Assembly (NCBI RefSeq): GCF_024347575.1
Contig: NZ_AP025503.1
Span: 2,976,001-3,040,000 of the forward strand
Source of the DNA: Vibrio pelagius
Lineage (GTDB): Bacteria > Pseudomonadota > Gammaproteobacteria > Enterobacterales > Vibrionaceae
Direction of reading: 5' to 3'
Length of the DNA: 64,000 bases
This document shows, one piece after another, positions 1 to 11,527 of this stretch. Position numbers and translations under genes: made by a program. The notes beneath the pieces were generated by a model that worked only from the letters and a program-made list of their open reading frames with translations, ran no database searches and was not told the origin of the DNA. Positions within the stretch are counted from its first letter, which is position 1. Every line of letters begins with the position of its first letter.

Positions 1-613
1 TCACTGATTGAGCACCCGCTTTGATTTGCGCATTTAGATACTCGATAACGCTGTCTGCTAGCTTATCTAGAAGCAGGTGCAAAGTCTGAGGTTCTGCGTA
101 CATCATCTTCTTGATCTTAGTGAAGGCTTTCGAGCTGCCACCTTCAACCATGTAAGTCGCCAGTGTCCATGGGCTACCAGAGAAACCGATCAGTGGAACG
201 TCACCGTTTAGATCTTTGCGGATCTGACGAACTGCGTTCATTACGTACTGCAGTTCACCTTCTGGATCTGGCAGGCCAATTTTCTCTACGTCTGCTTTGC
301 AGGTGATTGGCTTATCGAAAACCGGCCCCTCGCCCGCGGCAAAGCGCAGTTCAAGACCCATAGCATCAGGAATCGTCAAAATATCTGAGAACAAGATTGC
401 TGCATCAAGAGGGAAGCGACGTAGAGGTTGAAGCGTTACTTCAGATGCTAGTTCAGCGTTCTTACAAAGCGACATAAAATCACCCGCTTCAGCACGAGTT
501 GCCTTGTACTCTGGAAGATAACGACCTGCCTGGCGCATCATCCATACTGGCGTGTAATCAACAGGCTGTTTTAAGAGTGCGCGTAGATAGCGATCATTTT
601 TTAATTCGGTCAT
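1..613 (-). CDS. hemE: Uroporphyrinogen decarboxylase, N-terminal part (cut by window edge)
   Basis: HemE removes the four acetate carboxyls of uroporphyrinogen III to give coproporphyrinogen III in cytosolic haem synthesis. Translating the minus strand from the ATG at 613 gives [20 protein letters not shown], followed by [14 protein letters not shown], the family's N-terminal substrate-binding stretch, and later [19 protein letters not shown], also highly conserved. About 204 of the usual 355 residues lie in the window; the C-terminal third runs off the left edge. The reading frame is open throughout. nudC lies upstream on the same strand, 316 bp away, so the two could be co-transcribed or separate. 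Confidence 0.95.
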   Translation of the reverse strand, partial: MTELKNDRYLRALLKQPVDYTPVWMMRQAGRYLPEYKATRAEAGDFMSLCKNAELASEVTLQPLRRFPLDAAILFSDILTIPDAMGLELRFAAGEGPVFDKPITCKADVEKIGLPDPEGELQYVMNAVRQIRKDLNGDVPLIGFSGSPWTLATYMVEGGSSKAFTKIKKMMYAEPQTLHLLLDKLADSVIEYLNAQIKAGAQSV

Positions 614-841
614 TCCGTAAATTCCAATTCAATCTTGTCTAGTTGTTGGCGTGTATTCTAACACTGATTGCAAGGTAAAAGCTGTGTGCTTTGCAACCTA
701 GATCAAGTTATTAACTTTTAAATCAATGCTTAATTTGCACCCAATCATAGGCACATGTTAAAAATTTGTTCGCTAGCGAAAATTACAATTATAACACTGA
801 GTTCCTACAACTCAGCATCTCATAACGACATCTTACTTACC

Positions 842-868
842 CCCTCCACTTGTGGAGGGTTTTTTTTA
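842..868 (+). terminator. Hairpin plus T-tract, plus-strand orientation
   Basis: CCCTCCAC-TT-GTGGAGGG followed by eight T's forms a strong intrinsic terminator, but it points along the plus strand although both flanking genes (hemE, nudC) are on the minus strand. It may stop antisense transcription. Confidence 0.6.
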
Positions 869-871
869 AGT

Positions 872-897
872 ATTTGACCACCCATAGGCCAAATACT
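872..897 (+). repeat. 26-bp element shared with the sthA 3' region (copy 1)
   Basis: An imperfect palindrome beginning ATTTGACCACC and ending GGCCAAATACT. It matches 49967-49992 at 25 of 26 positions. It lies just past the 3' end of nudC. Function unknown. Confidence 0.6.
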
Positions 898-929
898 CCT
901 GTAGGCCAACCTATCCTTTTCAGACAGAG

Positions 930-1712
930 TTAATCCGCAGCGATATCTTCAATCGTCTGCTCAATCAGCGCTCTTGCAATAGTCCCTTTCGGCGCGACGT
1001 CTGGCATAGAATCTTTCGTAAACCATTGAGCATCTGACAGTTCACTGTAGTCTGGCTTCAGTACACCACCAGCGTAGTCGGCAAGAAAGCCCATCATCAT
1101 ACTCGAAGGAAAAGCCCAAGGCTGGCTGCCGAAGTATCGGATGTTAGTCACATCGATTCCTGTTTCTTCTTTCACTTCACGAGCAACACACTGTTCGAGA
1201 GTCTCTCCGACTTCTAGGAAGCCCGCTATCACCGTATACATCCCGGTTTTGTGTCGTGGGTGCTGAGCAAGCAAAATCTTATTGTCGTGCCTTACAGCGA
1301 CAATGATGCATGGAAAGATTCTTGGATAGTGCAACGTGCGACAATCACCACATTGCATTGCGACTTGGTTATGGTTGAGGTGATTGCGTCCGCCACATTG
1401 TGGGCAAAAACGCATGCTTTGGCTCATGTGACCGTACTGAATCGCTTTGCTAGCGAACAAAAATAGAGCCTCAGGCCAATGCAGCAATTCGCGCAGGCTT
1501 TGCATCTCAAATTGAAGATCGCTGTCTGAATCATTGAGCCAGTAAACATTGTGATTTTGATACTGACCAATGCATATCGCGTGTTCGGCATTCAGTTCGA
1601 AATCCACAGCAGTGCCAAACGGCAAACGACCTTCTGTGGTCCAAATATCACTCCCCGAGACGACACACCAATACGCTTTGTCCGTCATCTTACCGTCACC
1701 TTTTTTTAACAT
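930..1712 (-). CDS. nudC: NAD(+) diphosphatase / NADH pyrophosphatase (Nudix)
   Basis: A 260-residue NudC-type hydrolase that cleaves NADH/NAD to NMN(H) and AMP and, in E. coli, removes NAD caps from RNA. A four-cysteine zinc site is visible (CPQCGG around residues 103-108, then CGDC near 121), followed by the Nudix box, [11 protein letters not shown] then REVKEETGI (about residues 165-187), and the NudC signature [11 protein letters not shown] (about 195-206). An ATG at 1712 opens the frame; an internal Met (MTDKAYWC) eight codons in is an alternative start. Divergent from rsd across about 170 bp. Normal length for the family. Confidence 0.93.
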   Translation of the reverse strand: MLKKGDGKMTDKAYWCVVSGSDIWTTEGRLPFGTAVDFELNAEHAICIGQYQNHNVYWLNDSDSDLQFEMQSLRELLHWPEALFLFASKAIQYGHMSQSMRFCPQCGGRNHLNHNQVAMQCGDCRTLHYPRIFPCIIVAVRHDNKILLAQHPRHKTGMYTVIAGFLEVGETLEQCVAREVKEETGIDVTNIRYFGSQPWAFPSSMMMGFLADYAGGVLKPDYSELSDAQWFTKDSMPDVAPKGTIARALIEQTIEDIAAD

Positions 1713-1846
1713 CCCTATGCCTCATTGCTTGCAGTTCGTTCATTTTACTGGCAATCTAATTTCATACTAGAGTTGTAGCCGATATTAATTCAGGCTATTA
1801 CTTTTAGTAGCGTATAACAAATGGACCCCTACTTAAGCACTTATCA

Positions 1847-1866
1847 TGATCACAAGGTTGTGATCA
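1847..1866. promoter_or_regulatory. Perfect inverted repeat in front of rsd
   Basis: TGATCACAA-GG-TTGTGATCA is a 9+2+9 perfect dyad ending 8 bases before the rsd Shine-Dalgarno. It could be a protein operator or a 5'-UTR stem. It contains two GATC sites. No known regulator is assigned. Confidence 0.5.
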
Positions 1867-1884
1867 GATCATGAGGACATGGTC

Positions 1885-2373
1885 ATGCTAAATAAATTTA
1901 AACAAGTACAAGAACAATGGGGTGGCTCGAATGAGGTCATCGATCATTGGCTCGAAACTCGACAGTCTCTAATCGTCGAGTATTGCAAGCTAGGTACTCT
2001 TCAGCCAGCAAACGGGCAATCAAACGTTGTTGAACTCCCTTCTCCTAAAGAAATCAGCTCATTTTGCGATCATGTTGTTGATTATATCTCTGAAGGTCAT
2101 TTTAAGATCTACGATATGGTCATGGAAAAATGGCAAGCAACTGGCTTTAAGACCAATAACGAAATCGACACTACTTACGCGAAGATCGTCCTCACAACTG
2201 AGCCGCTGCTAGAGTTCAACGATAAATACGTAAAAGTAAGTGCGGATGATGAATTACCGGACTTCGAGGCAGACATGTCGAAGGTTGGAGAACTACTCGA
2301 AGTGCGTTTTGAAGTGGAAGACCATCTGATCCAGCTTATTGCCGACAGTCTAGCGATTCCGCCAGGCGCATAA
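1885..2373 (+). CDS. rsd: Regulator of sigma D (anti-sigma-70 factor)
   Basis: Rsd binds sigma-70 and frees core RNA polymerase for alternative sigma factors in stationary phase. The start of the protein, MLNKFKQVQEQWGGSNEVID, then HWLETRQSLIVEYCKLG, is typical of the Rsd/AlgQ family, which is all-helical and about 160 aa. An in-frame ATG at 1879 exists, but the GAGG at 1874-1877 sits 7 bases before the ATG at 1885 and only one base from the upstream one, so 1885 is preferred (162 aa). It lies convergent to rpoC and divergent from nudC. Confidence 0.9.
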   Translation: MLNKFKQVQEQWGGSNEVIDHWLETRQSLIVEYCKLGTLQPANGQSNVVELPSPKEISSFCDHVVDYISEGHFKIYDMVMEKWQATGFKTNNEIDTTYAKIVLTTEPLLEFNDKYVKVSADDELPDFEADMSKVGELLEVRFEVEDHLIQLIADSLAIPPGA

Positions 2374-2404
2374 GCAAGAAACGAAAAAGAAGATTAAATC
2401 ATGA

Positions 2405-2441
2405 GGGTTGGCGTTAATGGCGTCAGCCCTTTTGCGTTTTT
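2405..2441 (+). terminator. rsd terminator
   Basis: GGGTTGGCG and CGTCAGCCC pair along nine positions (with G-T wobbles) around a 7-base loop, followed by TTTTGCGTTTTT. It is 31 bp after the rsd stop. Confidence 0.75.
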
Positions 2442-2512
2442 AGAACAGCATTCCCAATAGTAAAAACTCATAATTCGAGTTCTCTTTAAACGGTGATTCC
2501 CGACTCACCCAA

Positions 2513-2546
2513 AAACAAAAAAGGCACCCGAAGGTGCCTTTTCTTT
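2513..2546 (-). terminator. rpoC operon terminator (bidirectional)
   Basis: AAGGCACC-CGAA-GGTGCCTT flanked by A-rich sequence on one side and T-rich on the other. It lies 15-20 bp beyond the rpoC stop and can also stop plus-strand read-through from rsd. Confidence 0.85.
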
Positions 2547-2560
2547 TAAGCTCTTAACGA

Positions 2561-5500
2561 TTACTCGTCAGAAGAGAAGCCTGCATTTAGAAGTGCAGCT
2601 AGGTTGTCAGTAGCTTGTTCAGCTGAAGGACCTTCTTGCTCTTCTTCGCGCTTAGCTTGACGCTCTTGGTGGTATGCGAAACCAGTACCAGCTGGGATCA
2701 GACGACCAACAATTACGTTCTCTTTCAGACCACGTAGGTCATCACGCTTACCAGAAACCGCAGCTTCTGTTAGTACGCGAGTTGTCTCCTGGAACGATGC
2801 CGCAGAGATGAATGACTCAGTTGCTAGAGATGCTTTAGTAATACCTAGTAGTTCGCGCTCGAAGCGTACTAGTTCTTTACCTTCCGCTTCTAGTGCACGG
2901 TTAGCAATCTTAACTTGTGAGTATTCAACTTGCTCGCCAGGTAGGAACTCAGAGTCACCTGCATGCGTGATTGTACACTTACGTAGCATTTGACGAACGA
3001 TAGTCTCGATGTGCTTATCGTTAATCTTTACGCCTTGTAGACGGTAAACTTCTTGAACTTCGTTCGCGATGTACTGAGTCACAGCGTGAATACCACGTAG
3101 ACGTAGGATGTCATGTGGAGTTTCTGGACCGTCAGCGATTACATCACCACGTTCAATCTTCTCACCTTCAAACACGTTCAGTTGACGATGCTTAGGAATC
3201 ATCTCTTCGTAAGTTTCGCCACCCTCGCGAGTGATAACTAGACGACGCTTACCTTTCGTTTCTTTACCGAAAGACACAGTACCTGTGTGCTCAGCAAGGA
3301 TCGCAGGCTCTTTAGGCTTACGAGCTTCGAATAGGTCTGCTACGCGTGGTAGACCACCGGTGATATCTTTGTTACCGCCAGATTTCTGAGGGATACGTGC
3401 AAGCGTGTCACCAATGCCAACTTCTGCGCCATCTTCGATGTTTACAATCGCTTTACCAGGTAGGAAGTAGTGAGCTGGCATATCAGTACCAGGGATCATT
3501 ACGTCGTTGCCTGCTGCATCAACAAGTTTGATAGCTGGACGCATATCTTTACCTGCTGCTGGACGCGCTGCTGCATCAGTTACTTCAGAAGAAGATAGAC
3601 CTGTTAGGTCATCTGTCTGACGAGAAACTGTTACGCCATCGATCATGTCTACGAACTGGATGCGACCTGCCACTTCAGTGATGATTGGCATAGTGTGCGC
3701 TTCCCAGTTAGCTACAACTTCACCCGCATCAACTGAATCTTCGTGACCTTTAGTCAGCGTAGAACCGTAAGGAAGTTTGTGCTTCTCTTTCGTACGACCG
3801 AACTCATCAACGATGGTTAGTTCAGATGCACGAGAAGTGATTACAAGCTTCTTGTCTTTGTTGATAACGAATTTAGCGTTGTGTAGCTTAACCGTACCTG
3901 TAGTCTTAGCTTGGATGCTGTTCTCTGCTGCTGCAGTAGATGCCGCACCACCGATGTGGAACGTACGCATCGTTAGCTGTGTACCCGGTTCACCGATAGA
4001 TTGTGCAGCGATAACACCCACTGCTTCACCTTGGTTCACTAGGTGACCACGTGCTAGGTCACGACCGTAACACTGTGCACAACAACCGAAGTCAGCGTCA
4101 CACGTTACAACTGAACGTACTTTGATGCTGTCTACAGAGTTGTCTTCCATGATCTGACACCACTTCTCATCAATCAGAGTATTACGTGGAATTAGAACAT
4201 CTTCAGAACCAGGCTTAAGAACGTCTTCAGCTACTACACGACCTAGAGCAAGCTCAGAAAGTGCAACTTTTACGTCACCACCTTCGATGTGAGGCATCAT
4301 GTCGATACCTTCGTGCGTGCCACAGTCATGTTCGTGTACTACAACGTCTTGAGCAACGTCTACTAGACGACGAGTTAGGTAACCCGAGTTCGCTGTTTTC
4401 AGTGCCGTATCCGCAAGACCCTTACGAGCACCGTGCGTTGAGATAAAGTACTGAAGTACGTTTAGACCTTCTTTAAAGTTCGCAGTGATCGGTGTCTCGA
4501 TGATTGAGCCATCTGGACGTGCCATCAGACCACGCATACCTGCTAGCTGACGAATCTGAGCTGCAGAACCACGAGCGCCCGAGTCGGCCATCATATAGAT
4601 GCTGTTGAACGATTCTTGCTGCTCTTCTTCACCGTCACGGTTGATAACAGTTTCAGAAGATAGGTTATCCATCATCGCTTTCGCAACGCGGTCGTTCGTA
4701 GACGCCCAAATATCGATAACTTTGTTGTAACGCTCACCCGCAGTAACAAGACCAGATTGGAATTGCTCTTGGATTTCACGAACTTCTTCTTCAGCAGATT
4801 CGATCTCATCGTATTTCGCTTGAGGAACAACCATGTCGTTGATACCTACAGAAACACCAGAAAGTGCTGCGTATGCAAAACCTGCGTACATGATTTGGTC
4901 AGCAAAGACGACAGTGTCTTTTAGGCCAAGCTTACGGTATGCCTCGTTAAGCAGGTTAGAAATCTGTTTCTTACCAAGCTTTTGGTTAACTAGGCTGAAC
5001 GGTAGGCCCGCTGGAACGATTTGCCATAGCATTGCACGGCCGACAGTTGTATCAACCAACTTCGTTTCAGTTGTGCTGTTACCATCTTCGTCTTTAACAG
5101 TCTCAGTGATACGAACTTTAACGCGAGCGTGTAGCTCAGCAGTCTTAGTACGGTATGCCTTCTCAGCCTCTGCAGGGCCAGCAAGGTACATACCTTCGCC
5201 TTTCACGTTGATCTTGTCACGAGTCATGTAGTAAAGACCCAATACAACGTCCTGAGAAGGTACGATGATCGGATCACCTGACGCTGGCGACAGAATGTTG
5301 TTTGTCGACATCATCAGTGTACGTGCTTCAAGCTGTGCTTCTAGAGTTAGAGGCACGTGTACCGCCATTTGGTCACCATCGAAGTCGGCGTTATATGCCG
5401 CACACACTAGTGGGTGAAGCTGGATCGCTTTACCTTCGATTAGTACTGGTTCAAACGCTTGGATACCTAGACGGTGAAGTGTAGGTGCACGGTTAAGCAG

Positions 5501-6763
5501 TACTGGGTGTTCGCGGATTACTTCGTCTAGGATATCCCAAACGATAGCTTCTTCACGCTCTACCATCTTCTTAGCAGCTTTGATTGTCGTAGCCATGCCA
5601 CGAGTCTCTAGCTTGCTATAGATGAACGGCTTAAATAGCTCAAGTGCCATCTTCTTAGGAAGACCACACTGATGTAGACGAAGGTATGGACCTACTGTGA
5701 TTACAGAACGGCCAGAGTAGTCTACACGTTTACCTAGAAGGTTCTGACGGAAACGACCTTGTTTACCCTTGATCATATCAGCAAGAGATTTCAGAGGACG
5801 CTTGTTCGAACCTGTGATCGCACGACCGCGACGACCGTTATCTAGAAGTGCATCAACAGACTCTTGCAGCATACGCTTTTCGTTACGTACGATGATGTCC
5901 GGAGCAGCTAGCTCTAGAAGACGCTTCAAACGGTTGTTACGGTTGATCACACGACGGTAAAGGTCGTTCAGATCTGAAGTCGCAAAACGACCACCATCTA
6001 GAGGTACTAGAGGACGTAGATCTGGCGGAAGAACCGGAAGTACAGTCAGAATCATCCATTGTGGATCGTTACCCGATGCAATGAAGGCTTCAACTAGCTT
6101 CAGGCGCTTAGTGATCTTCTTACGCTTAGTTTCAGAGTTAGTTGTTTCCAACTCTTCGCGCATTTCTTCCACTTCTTGATGAAGGTCCATTGTTGCAAGC
6201 AGATCTTTGATCGCTTCTGCACCCATCTTAGCAGTGAATTCATCACCCCACTCTTCTAGACGATCCAGATACTCTTCTTCAGTAAGCATCTGAGATTTTT
6301 CTAGATCAGTCATACCTGGCTCAGTTACTACGTACATTTCGAAGTAAAGAACACGTTCGATATCACGTAGAGGGATATCCATTAGTAGACCGATACGAGA
6401 CGGTAGCGATTTTAGGAACCAGATGTGAGCAACTGGTGAAGCAAGCTCGATGTGGCCCATACGGTCACGACGAACTTTAGTTTGTGTAACTTCTACGCCA
6501 CACTTCTCACAGATAACACCACGGTGTTTCAGACGCTTGTATTTGCCACAAAGACATTCGTAGTCTTTAACTGGACCAAAGATACGCGCACAGAACAGAC
6601 CATCGCGCTCAGGTTTGAACGTACGATAGTTGATCGTCTCAGGTTTTTTAACTTCACCGAAAGACCATGAACGGATCATGTCTGGTGAAGATAGACCGAT
6701 TTTGATTGCATCAAATTCTTCGGTCTTATGCTGCGCTTTTAGAAAGTTTAATAAGTCTTTCAC
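2561..6763 (-). CDS. rpoC: DNA-directed RNA polymerase subunit beta'
   Basis: Largest RNA polymerase subunit, 1400 aa (E. coli 1407). Visible in order: N-terminal zinc ribbon [18 protein letters not shown] (about residues 70-90); the catalytic magnesium loop [12 protein letters not shown] (about 458-469); the bridge-helix/trigger-loop region [20 protein letters not shown]; the second zinc site [19 protein letters not shown]; and [17 protein letters not shown] near the C-terminus. It starts with GTG, as is common for rpoC. A 74-bp gap separates it from rpoB upstream; the two are co-transcribed. Confidence 0.98.
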   Translation of the reverse strand: MKDLLNFLKAQHKTEEFDAIKIGLSSPDMIRSWSFGEVKKPETINYRTFKPERDGLFCARIFGPVKDYECLCGKYKRLKHRGVICEKCGVEVTQTKVRRDRMGHIELASPVAHIWFLKSLPSRIGLLMDIPLRDIERVLYFEMYVVTEPGMTDLEKSQMLTEEEYLDRLEEWGDEFTAKMGAEAIKDLLATMDLHQEVEEMREELETTNSETKRKKITKRLKLVEAFIASGNDPQWMILTVLPVLPPDLRPLVPLDGGRFATSDLNDLYRRVINRNNRLKRLLELAAPDIIVRNEKRMLQESVDALLDNGRRGRAITGSNKRPLKSLADMIKGKQGRFRQNLLGKRVDYSGRSVITVGPYLRLHQCGLPKKMALELFKPFIYSKLETRGMATTIKAAKKMVEREEAIVWDILDEVIREHPVLLNRAPTLHRLGIQAFEPVLIEGKAIQLHPLVCAAYNADFDGDQMAVHVPLTLEAQLEARTLMMSTNNILSPASGDPIIVPSQDVVLGLYYMTRDKINVKGEGMYLAGPAEAEKAYRTKTAELHARVKVRITETVKDEDGNSTTETKLVDTTVGRAMLWQIVPAGLPFSLVNQKLGKKQISNLLNEAYRKLGLKDTVVFADQIMYAGFAYAALSGVSVGINDMVVPQAKYDEIESAEEEVREIQEQFQSGLVTAGERYNKVIDIWASTNDRVAKAMMDNLSSETVINRDGEEEQQESFNSIYMMADSGARGSAAQIRQLAGMRGLMARPDGSIIETPITANFKEGLNVLQYFISTHGARKGLADTALKTANSGYLTRRLVDVAQDVVVHEHDCGTHEGIDMMPHIEGGDVKVALSELALGRVVAEDVLKPGSEDVLIPRNTLIDEKWCQIMEDNSVDSIKVRSVVTCDADFGCCAQCYGRDLARGHLVNQGEAVGVIAAQSIGEPGTQLTMRTFHIGGAASTAAAENSIQAKTTGTVKLHNAKFVINKDKKLVITSRASELTIVDEFGRTKEKHKLPYGSTLTKGHEDSVDAGEVVANWEAHTMPIITEVAGRIQFVDMIDGVTVSRQTDDLTGLSSSEVTDAAARPAAGKDMRPAIKLVDAAGNDVMIPGTDMPAHYFLPGKAIVNIEDGAEVGIGDTLARIPQKSGGNKDITGGLPRVADLFEARKPKEPAILAEHTGTVSFGKETKGKRRLVITREGGETYEEMIPKHRQLNVFEGEKIERGDVIADGPETPHDILRLRGIHAVTQYIANEVQEVYRLQGVKINDKHIETIVRQMLRKCTITHAGDSEFLPGEQVEYSQVKIANRALEAEGKELVRFERELLGITKASLATESFISAASFQETTRVLTEAAVSGKRDDLRGLKENVIVGRLIPAGTGFAYHQERQAKREEEQEGPSAEQATDNLAALLNAGFSSDE

Positions 6764-6837
6764 AATCAGCTCCTGTAAGGAGTTAAAAGGAGCTCACCCG
6801 CAAAAGTGAGCACCTTCTACCAATAATCCCGTGGGGA

Positions 6838-9800
6838 TTACTCTTCGTCTTCTAGCTCGATGTTAATACCTAGCGAGCGGATCTCTTTCAACAGTACGTT
6901 GAACGATTCTGGCATGCCAGGTTCCATGCTATGGTTGCCATCTACGATGTTCTTATACATCTTAGTACGGCCGTTAACGTCATCCGACTTAACTGTTAGC
7001 ATTTCTTGAAGCGTGTAAGCAGCACCGTATGCTTCTAGTGCCCATACTTCCATCTCACCGAAACGCTGACCACCGAACTGAGCTTTACCACCAAGTGGTT
7101 GCTGAGTTACTAGGCTGTAAGAACCAGTTGAACGAGCGTGCATCTTGTCATCAACAAGGTGGTTTAGTTTCAGCATGTACATGTAACCAACAGTTACAGG
7201 ACGCTCAAACGCATCACCAGTACGACCATCAAACAGAGTTAGCTGACCAGATTCTGGTAGGTCACCCAGTTTAAGTAGTTCTTTGATTAACGTTTCAGAA
7301 GCACCATCGAACACAGGAGTAGCAATCGGTAGACCGCCACGTAGGTTCTTGATCAGAGTACGAACTTGATCATCAGACAGTTCAGCAATGTCAACTTTCT
7401 GACGAGTATCACCAAGATCGTAAACCTTCTGTAGGAACTCACGGAACTTGTGCAGTTCTTGTTGTTCCTTAACCATTTGGTTGATCTTGTCACCGATACC
7501 TTTCGCAGCCAGACCTAAGTGTACTTCTAGGATCTGACCGATGTTCATACGCGATGGTACACCCAGTGGGTTTAGTACGATGTCGACAGGTTGACCTTTC
7601 TCATCGTATGGCATGTCTTCAACAGGGTTAATCTTAGAGATTACACCTTTGTTACCGTGACGACCCGCCATCTTATCACCAGGCTGGATGCGACGTTTAA
7701 CTGCTAGGTAAACCTTAACAATCTTCAGTACGCCAGGCGCTAGATCATCACCTTGAGTGATCTTACGACGCTTAGTTTCGAACTTCTTATCGAAGTCAGC
7801 TTTTAACTCATCCCACTGCTCAGCAAGCTGCTCAAGCTGTGATTGTAGCGCGTCGTCTTCTAGTGTTTGCTCTAGCCACTTCTTACGGCCGATTGCATCA
7901 AGCTTAGCTTCAGAGTAACCACCAGACAGAAGAACAGCTTTAACACGGTTAAGAAGGCCACCCTCAAGAATTTGGAACTCTTCAGTTAGGTCTTTCTTCG
8001 CTTCTTTAAGCTGCATCTGTTCGATTTCAAGTGCACGCTTGTCTTTCTCTACACCATCGCGAGTAAAGACTTGTACATCGATGATCGTACCTGAAACAGA
8101 GTTTGGTACACGTAGAGAAGTATCTTTAACATCAGATGCTTTCTCACCGAAGATTGCACGTAGTAGCTTCTCTTCAGGAGTCAGTTGAGTTTCACCTTTA
8201 GGTGTCACTTTACCAACTAGGATGTCGCCACCCTTAACTTCAGCACCAATGTAAACGATACCTGACTCGTCTAGTTTAGACAGAGCAGACTCACCTACGT
8301 TTGGAATATCCGCTGTGATCTCTTCAGAGCCCAGCTTAGTATCACGAGCCACACAAGATAGTTCTTGGATGTGGATAGTCGTGAAACGGTCTTCTTGAAC
8401 TACGCGCTCAGATACTAAGATCGAGTCTTCGAAGTTGTAGCCGTTCCAAGGCATGAATGCGATACGCATGTTTTGACCAAGTGCTAGCTCACCAAGGTCT
8501 GTTGAAGGACCGTCAGCCAGTACGTCACCGCGTGCTACTGGCTCGCCAGGTAGTACGGTAGGACGTTGGTTAATACATGTGTTTTGGTTAGAACGCGTGT
8601 ACTTAGTTAGGTTGTAGATGTCGATACCAGCTTCGCCAGGTACTAGCTCATCTTCGTTAACCTTAACTACGATACGAGAAGCGTCTACAGACTGAATCAT
8701 ACCACCACGTTTAGCTACGGCTGTTACACCAGAGTCTACTGCGATGTTACGTTCGATACCTGTACCAACTAGAGGCTTATCAGCTTTTAGAGTCGGAACT
8801 GCTTGACGTTGCATGTTCGCACCCATCAATGCACGGTTCGCATCATCGTGTTCTAGGAACGGGATAAGCGATGCAGCGATAGATACTACTTGGTTTGTCG
8901 CAACGTCCATGTAGTCAACGTGGTCGCGTGGGTGAAGACCAGATTCACCTTTCTGACGAGCAGTGATTAGCTCATCTGCAAACGTACCTTCTTCAGTAAG
9001 AACGGTGTTCGCCTGCGCGATTACAAATTGACCTTCCTGGATTGCAGATAGGTAATCTACTTCGTCTGTTACAACACCATCAACTACGCGACGGTACGGA
9101 GTTTCTAGGAAACCGTAGTCGTTACAACGCGCAAATGCAGATAGCGAGTTAATTAGACCGATGTTTGGACCTTCAGGCGTTTCGATCGGACATAGACGAC
9201 CGTAGTGAGTTACGTGAACGTCACGTACTTCGAAGCCTGCGCGCTCACGAGTAAGACCACCTGGACCTAAAGCAGAAATACGACGCTTGTGCGTTACTTC
9301 TGACAATGGGTTGTTTTGGTCCATGAACTGTGAAAGCTGTGAAGAGCCAAAGAATTCTTTAACAGCAGCAGAAATAGGCTTAGCGTTGATTAGGTCCTGA
9401 GGCATGATCGCATCAAGATCACCAAGGCTTAGGCGCTCTTTAACAGCACGTTCTACACGAACTAGACCAACACGGAATTGGTTCTCTGCCATTTCACCTA
9501 CTGAACGGATACGACGGTTACCTAGGTGGTCGATATCATCAACTTCACCTTTACCGTTACGGATAGCGATCAGCTTCTTCATCACTTCGATGATGTCTGA
9601 TTCGTCTAGCGTACCGCGCTCTTCTTCTTCTTCACGCTCGATAGAGCTGTTGAACTTCATACGGCCTACTGTTGATAGGTCGTAGCGTTCTTCAGAGAAG
9701 AATAGGCTTTCGAATAGAGCTTCTGCAGCTTCTTTTGTTGGTGGCTCGCCAGGGCGCATCATGCGGTAGATTTCTACAAGCGCAGAGATGCGATCTACCG

Positions 9801-10866
9801 TGCTGTCTGCACGTAGAGTGTCTGACATGAATGGACCGTGGTCTAGGTCATTCGTGAACAGTACTTCTAGAGCTTTGTGACCTGCTTGAGATAGGTTAGC
9901 AAGTGCCTCTAGGCTGATCTCTTGGTTTGCACCAACAATGATCTCGCCAGTTGCTTCGTTGATATAATCTTTCGATGCAACTTTACCAACGATGTACTCT
10001 ACTGGTACTTCGATGTGCTCAACGCCATCTTTCTCAAGTTGACGGATGTGACGAGCAGTAACACGACGACCAGTCTCAACGTAAACTTTGCCGTTTGCTT
10101 CGATGTCGAATGACGCAGTTTCACCACGTAGACGATCAGGAACAAGCTCCATAAGTAGAGTTTGGTCTTTCACTTCGAAGTTCACTTTCTCGAAGAATAG
10201 ATCCAGGATCTCTTCTGTCGACTTACCTAGTGCACGAAGGATGATTGAAGCTGGTAGCTTACGACGACGGTCGATACGTACGAATAAGTTGTCCTTAGGA
10301 TCGAACTCAAAGTCTAACCATGAGCCACGGTAAGGAATTACACGTGCGTTATAAAGAACTTTACCTGATGAGTGGGTTTTACCCTTATCACTGTCGAAGA
10401 ACACGCCTGGGCTTCGGTGCAGCTGGGATACGATAACCCTCTCGGTACCATTGATTACGAAAGTACCATTGTCTGTCATAAGCGGAATTTCGCCCATGTA
10501 GACTTCTTGTTCTTTAATGTCTTTTACAGTACCTGCTGGCGCATCTTTATCAAAGATAACTAGACGTAGTTTAACGCGTAGTGGCTTTGAGTAAGTTACA
10601 CCGCGGATTTGACATTCTTTAACGTCAAAAACTGGCTCACCAAGACGGTAGCTAACGTATTGCAGCTCAGAATTGCCGTTGTAGCTCTGAATTGGGAATA
10701 CAGAACGAAAAGCAGCCTCAAGACCGTATTGACCTTCAGGATCCTGTTCGATGAATTTGTCGAAAGAATCAAGCTGGATCGATAACAGGTATGGAATGTC
10801 CAAAACTTGTGGACGAGTACCAAAGTCCTTACGGATGCGCTTTTTCTCGGTATAAGAGTAAACCAT
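6838..10866 (-). CDS. rpoB: DNA-directed RNA polymerase subunit beta
   Basis: Beta subunit, 1342 aa, the same length as E. coli. The N-terminus [20 protein letters not shown] is diagnostic. The rifampicin pocket reads [20 protein letters not shown] then [10 protein letters not shown], with the Asp, His and Ser positions that commonly mutate to resistance all wild type. Near the C-terminus KINHLVD-like [19 protein letters not shown] appears here with GSYS, then [20 protein letters not shown]. It forms an operon with rplL upstream (235-bp gap with an attenuator-like hairpin) and rpoC downstream. Confidence 0.98.
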   Translation of the reverse strand: MVYSYTEKKRIRKDFGTRPQVLDIPYLLSIQLDSFDKFIEQDPEGQYGLEAAFRSVFPIQSYNGNSELQYVSYRLGEPVFDVKECQIRGVTYSKPLRVKLRLVIFDKDAPAGTVKDIKEQEVYMGEIPLMTDNGTFVINGTERVIVSQLHRSPGVFFDSDKGKTHSSGKVLYNARVIPYRGSWLDFEFDPKDNLFVRIDRRRKLPASIILRALGKSTEEILDLFFEKVNFEVKDQTLLMELVPDRLRGETASFDIEANGKVYVETGRRVTARHIRQLEKDGVEHIEVPVEYIVGKVASKDYINEATGEIIVGANQEISLEALANLSQAGHKALEVLFTNDLDHGPFMSDTLRADSTVDRISALVEIYRMMRPGEPPTKEAAEALFESLFFSEERYDLSTVGRMKFNSSIEREEEEERGTLDESDIIEVMKKLIAIRNGKGEVDDIDHLGNRRIRSVGEMAENQFRVGLVRVERAVKERLSLGDLDAIMPQDLINAKPISAAVKEFFGSSQLSQFMDQNNPLSEVTHKRRISALGPGGLTRERAGFEVRDVHVTHYGRLCPIETPEGPNIGLINSLSAFARCNDYGFLETPYRRVVDGVVTDEVDYLSAIQEGQFVIAQANTVLTEEGTFADELITARQKGESGLHPRDHVDYMDVATNQVVSIAASLIPFLEHDDANRALMGANMQRQAVPTLKADKPLVGTGIERNIAVDSGVTAVAKRGGMIQSVDASRIVVKVNEDELVPGEAGIDIYNLTKYTRSNQNTCINQRPTVLPGEPVARGDVLADGPSTDLGELALGQNMRIAFMPWNGYNFEDSILVSERVVQEDRFTTIHIQELSCVARDTKLGSEEITADIPNVGESALSKLDESGIVYIGAEVKGGDILVGKVTPKGETQLTPEEKLLRAIFGEKASDVKDTSLRVPNSVSGTIIDVQVFTRDGVEKDKRALEIEQMQLKEAKKDLTEEFQILEGGLLNRVKAVLLSGGYSEAKLDAIGRKKWLEQTLEDDALQSQLEQLAEQWDELKADFDKKFETKRRKITQGDDLAPGVLKIVKVYLAVKRRIQPGDKMAGRHGNKGVISKINPVEDMPYDEKGQPVDIVLNPLGVPSRMNIGQILEVHLGLAAKGIGDKINQMVKEQQELHKFREFLQKVYDLGDTRQKVDIAELSDDQVRTLIKNLRGGLPIATPVFDGASETLIKELLKLGDLPESGQLTLFDGRTGDAFERPVTVGYMYMLKLNHLVDDKMHARSTGSYSLVTQQPLGGKAQFGGQRFGEMEVWALEAYGAAYTLQEMLTVKSDDVNGRTKMYKNIVDGNHSMEPGMPESFNVLLKEIRSLGINIELEDEE

Positions 10867-11036
10867 GGGGTTCCTCAGCTCGCTGATAAGTGACCCAAAC
10901 TACCCGAAACACTCCTCGGAGGGGGTAGTGACTAACAGCTGTTTACTGTAGTGAACGACTATCTTGGAAAGGTAATCGTTTTTTTGCTCAGGTTATGACG
11001 TTTAAACAGCGGGAAAATTCGTCATAGCCCTACAGC

Positions 11037-11070
11037 GCAAAAAGGCCGGTGGTTATTTAACCACCAGCCA
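11037..11070 (-). terminator. rplL-rpoB attenuator hairpin
   Basis: On the minus strand GGCTGGTGGTT and AACCACCGGCC form a long stem followed by TTTTTG, about 30 bp past the rplL stop. In enterobacteria a partial terminator at this place lowers rpoBC relative to rplJL; the same role is inferred. Confidence 0.8.
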
Positions 11071-11101
11071 ATAGCCGTTAGGCTAAGAAATTAAGTAATA
11101 A

Positions 11102-11470
11102 TTACTTAACTTCAACAGAAGCGCCTGCTTCTTCTAGCTGTGCTTTAAGAGCTTCAGCTTCAGCTTTGTCAACGCCTTCTTTTAGAGGTGCTGGAGCTGA
11201 GTCTACAAGACCTTTAGCTTCTTTAAGACCTAGGCCAGTTGCGCCACGTACAGCTTTGATAACTTGTACTTTGTTAGAACCAGCAGAAGTTAGGATAACG
11301 TCGAATTCAGTTTGCTCAGCAGCAGCTTCGCCACCAGCAGCGCCGCCAGCTACAACAGCAGCTGCAGCAGATACGCCGAATTTCTCTTCCATAGCTTCGA
11401 TAAGCTCAACAACTTGCATTACAGACATTTCTGCAACTGCGTCTAGGATTTGCTCGTTAGTAATAGACAT
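11102..11470 (-). CDS. rplL: 50S ribosomal protein L7/L12
   Basis: A 122-aa stalk protein; dimers bind L10 and recruit translation factors. The N-terminal dimerisation domain [20 protein letters not shown], the Ala/Gly-rich hinge (about residues 34-52) and the C-terminal domain with KTEFDV-like EQTEFDVIL and [17 protein letters not shown] are all visible. It lies 57 bp downstream of rplJ and forms the L10-L7/L12 pair. Confidence 0.97.
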   Translation of the reverse strand: MSITNEQILDAVAEMSVMQVVELIEAMEEKFGVSAAAAVVAGGAAGGEAAAEQTEFDVILTSAGSNKVQVIKAVRGATGLGLKEAKGLVDSAPAPLKEGVDKAEAEALKAQLEEAGASVEVK

Positions 11471-11527
11471 AACAATTCTCTTTTAAGTCAACAATAAGTT
11501 TAATTAGCAACCAGTGAAAAGCAAGGC

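Larger units (their letters stand above)
614..929. other. hemE-nudC intergenic region
   Basis: No gene is seen here. The region holds a hairpin with a T-run reading in the plus direction (842-868) and, next to it, one copy of a 26-bp element that recurs downstream of sthA. The AT-rich stretch 690-800 presumably carries the hemE promoter, but no convincing -35/-10 pair stands out. Confidence 0.6.

Noticed and set aside
8900..9340. Rifampicin-resistance substitution in rpoB
   Set aside because: The Asp, His and Ser positions of the rifampicin pocket read as wild type.
10088..10333. Plus-strand frames opposite rpoB and rpoC
   Set aside because: Shadows of strongly conserved coding sequence; basic, low-complexity peptides without ribosome sites.
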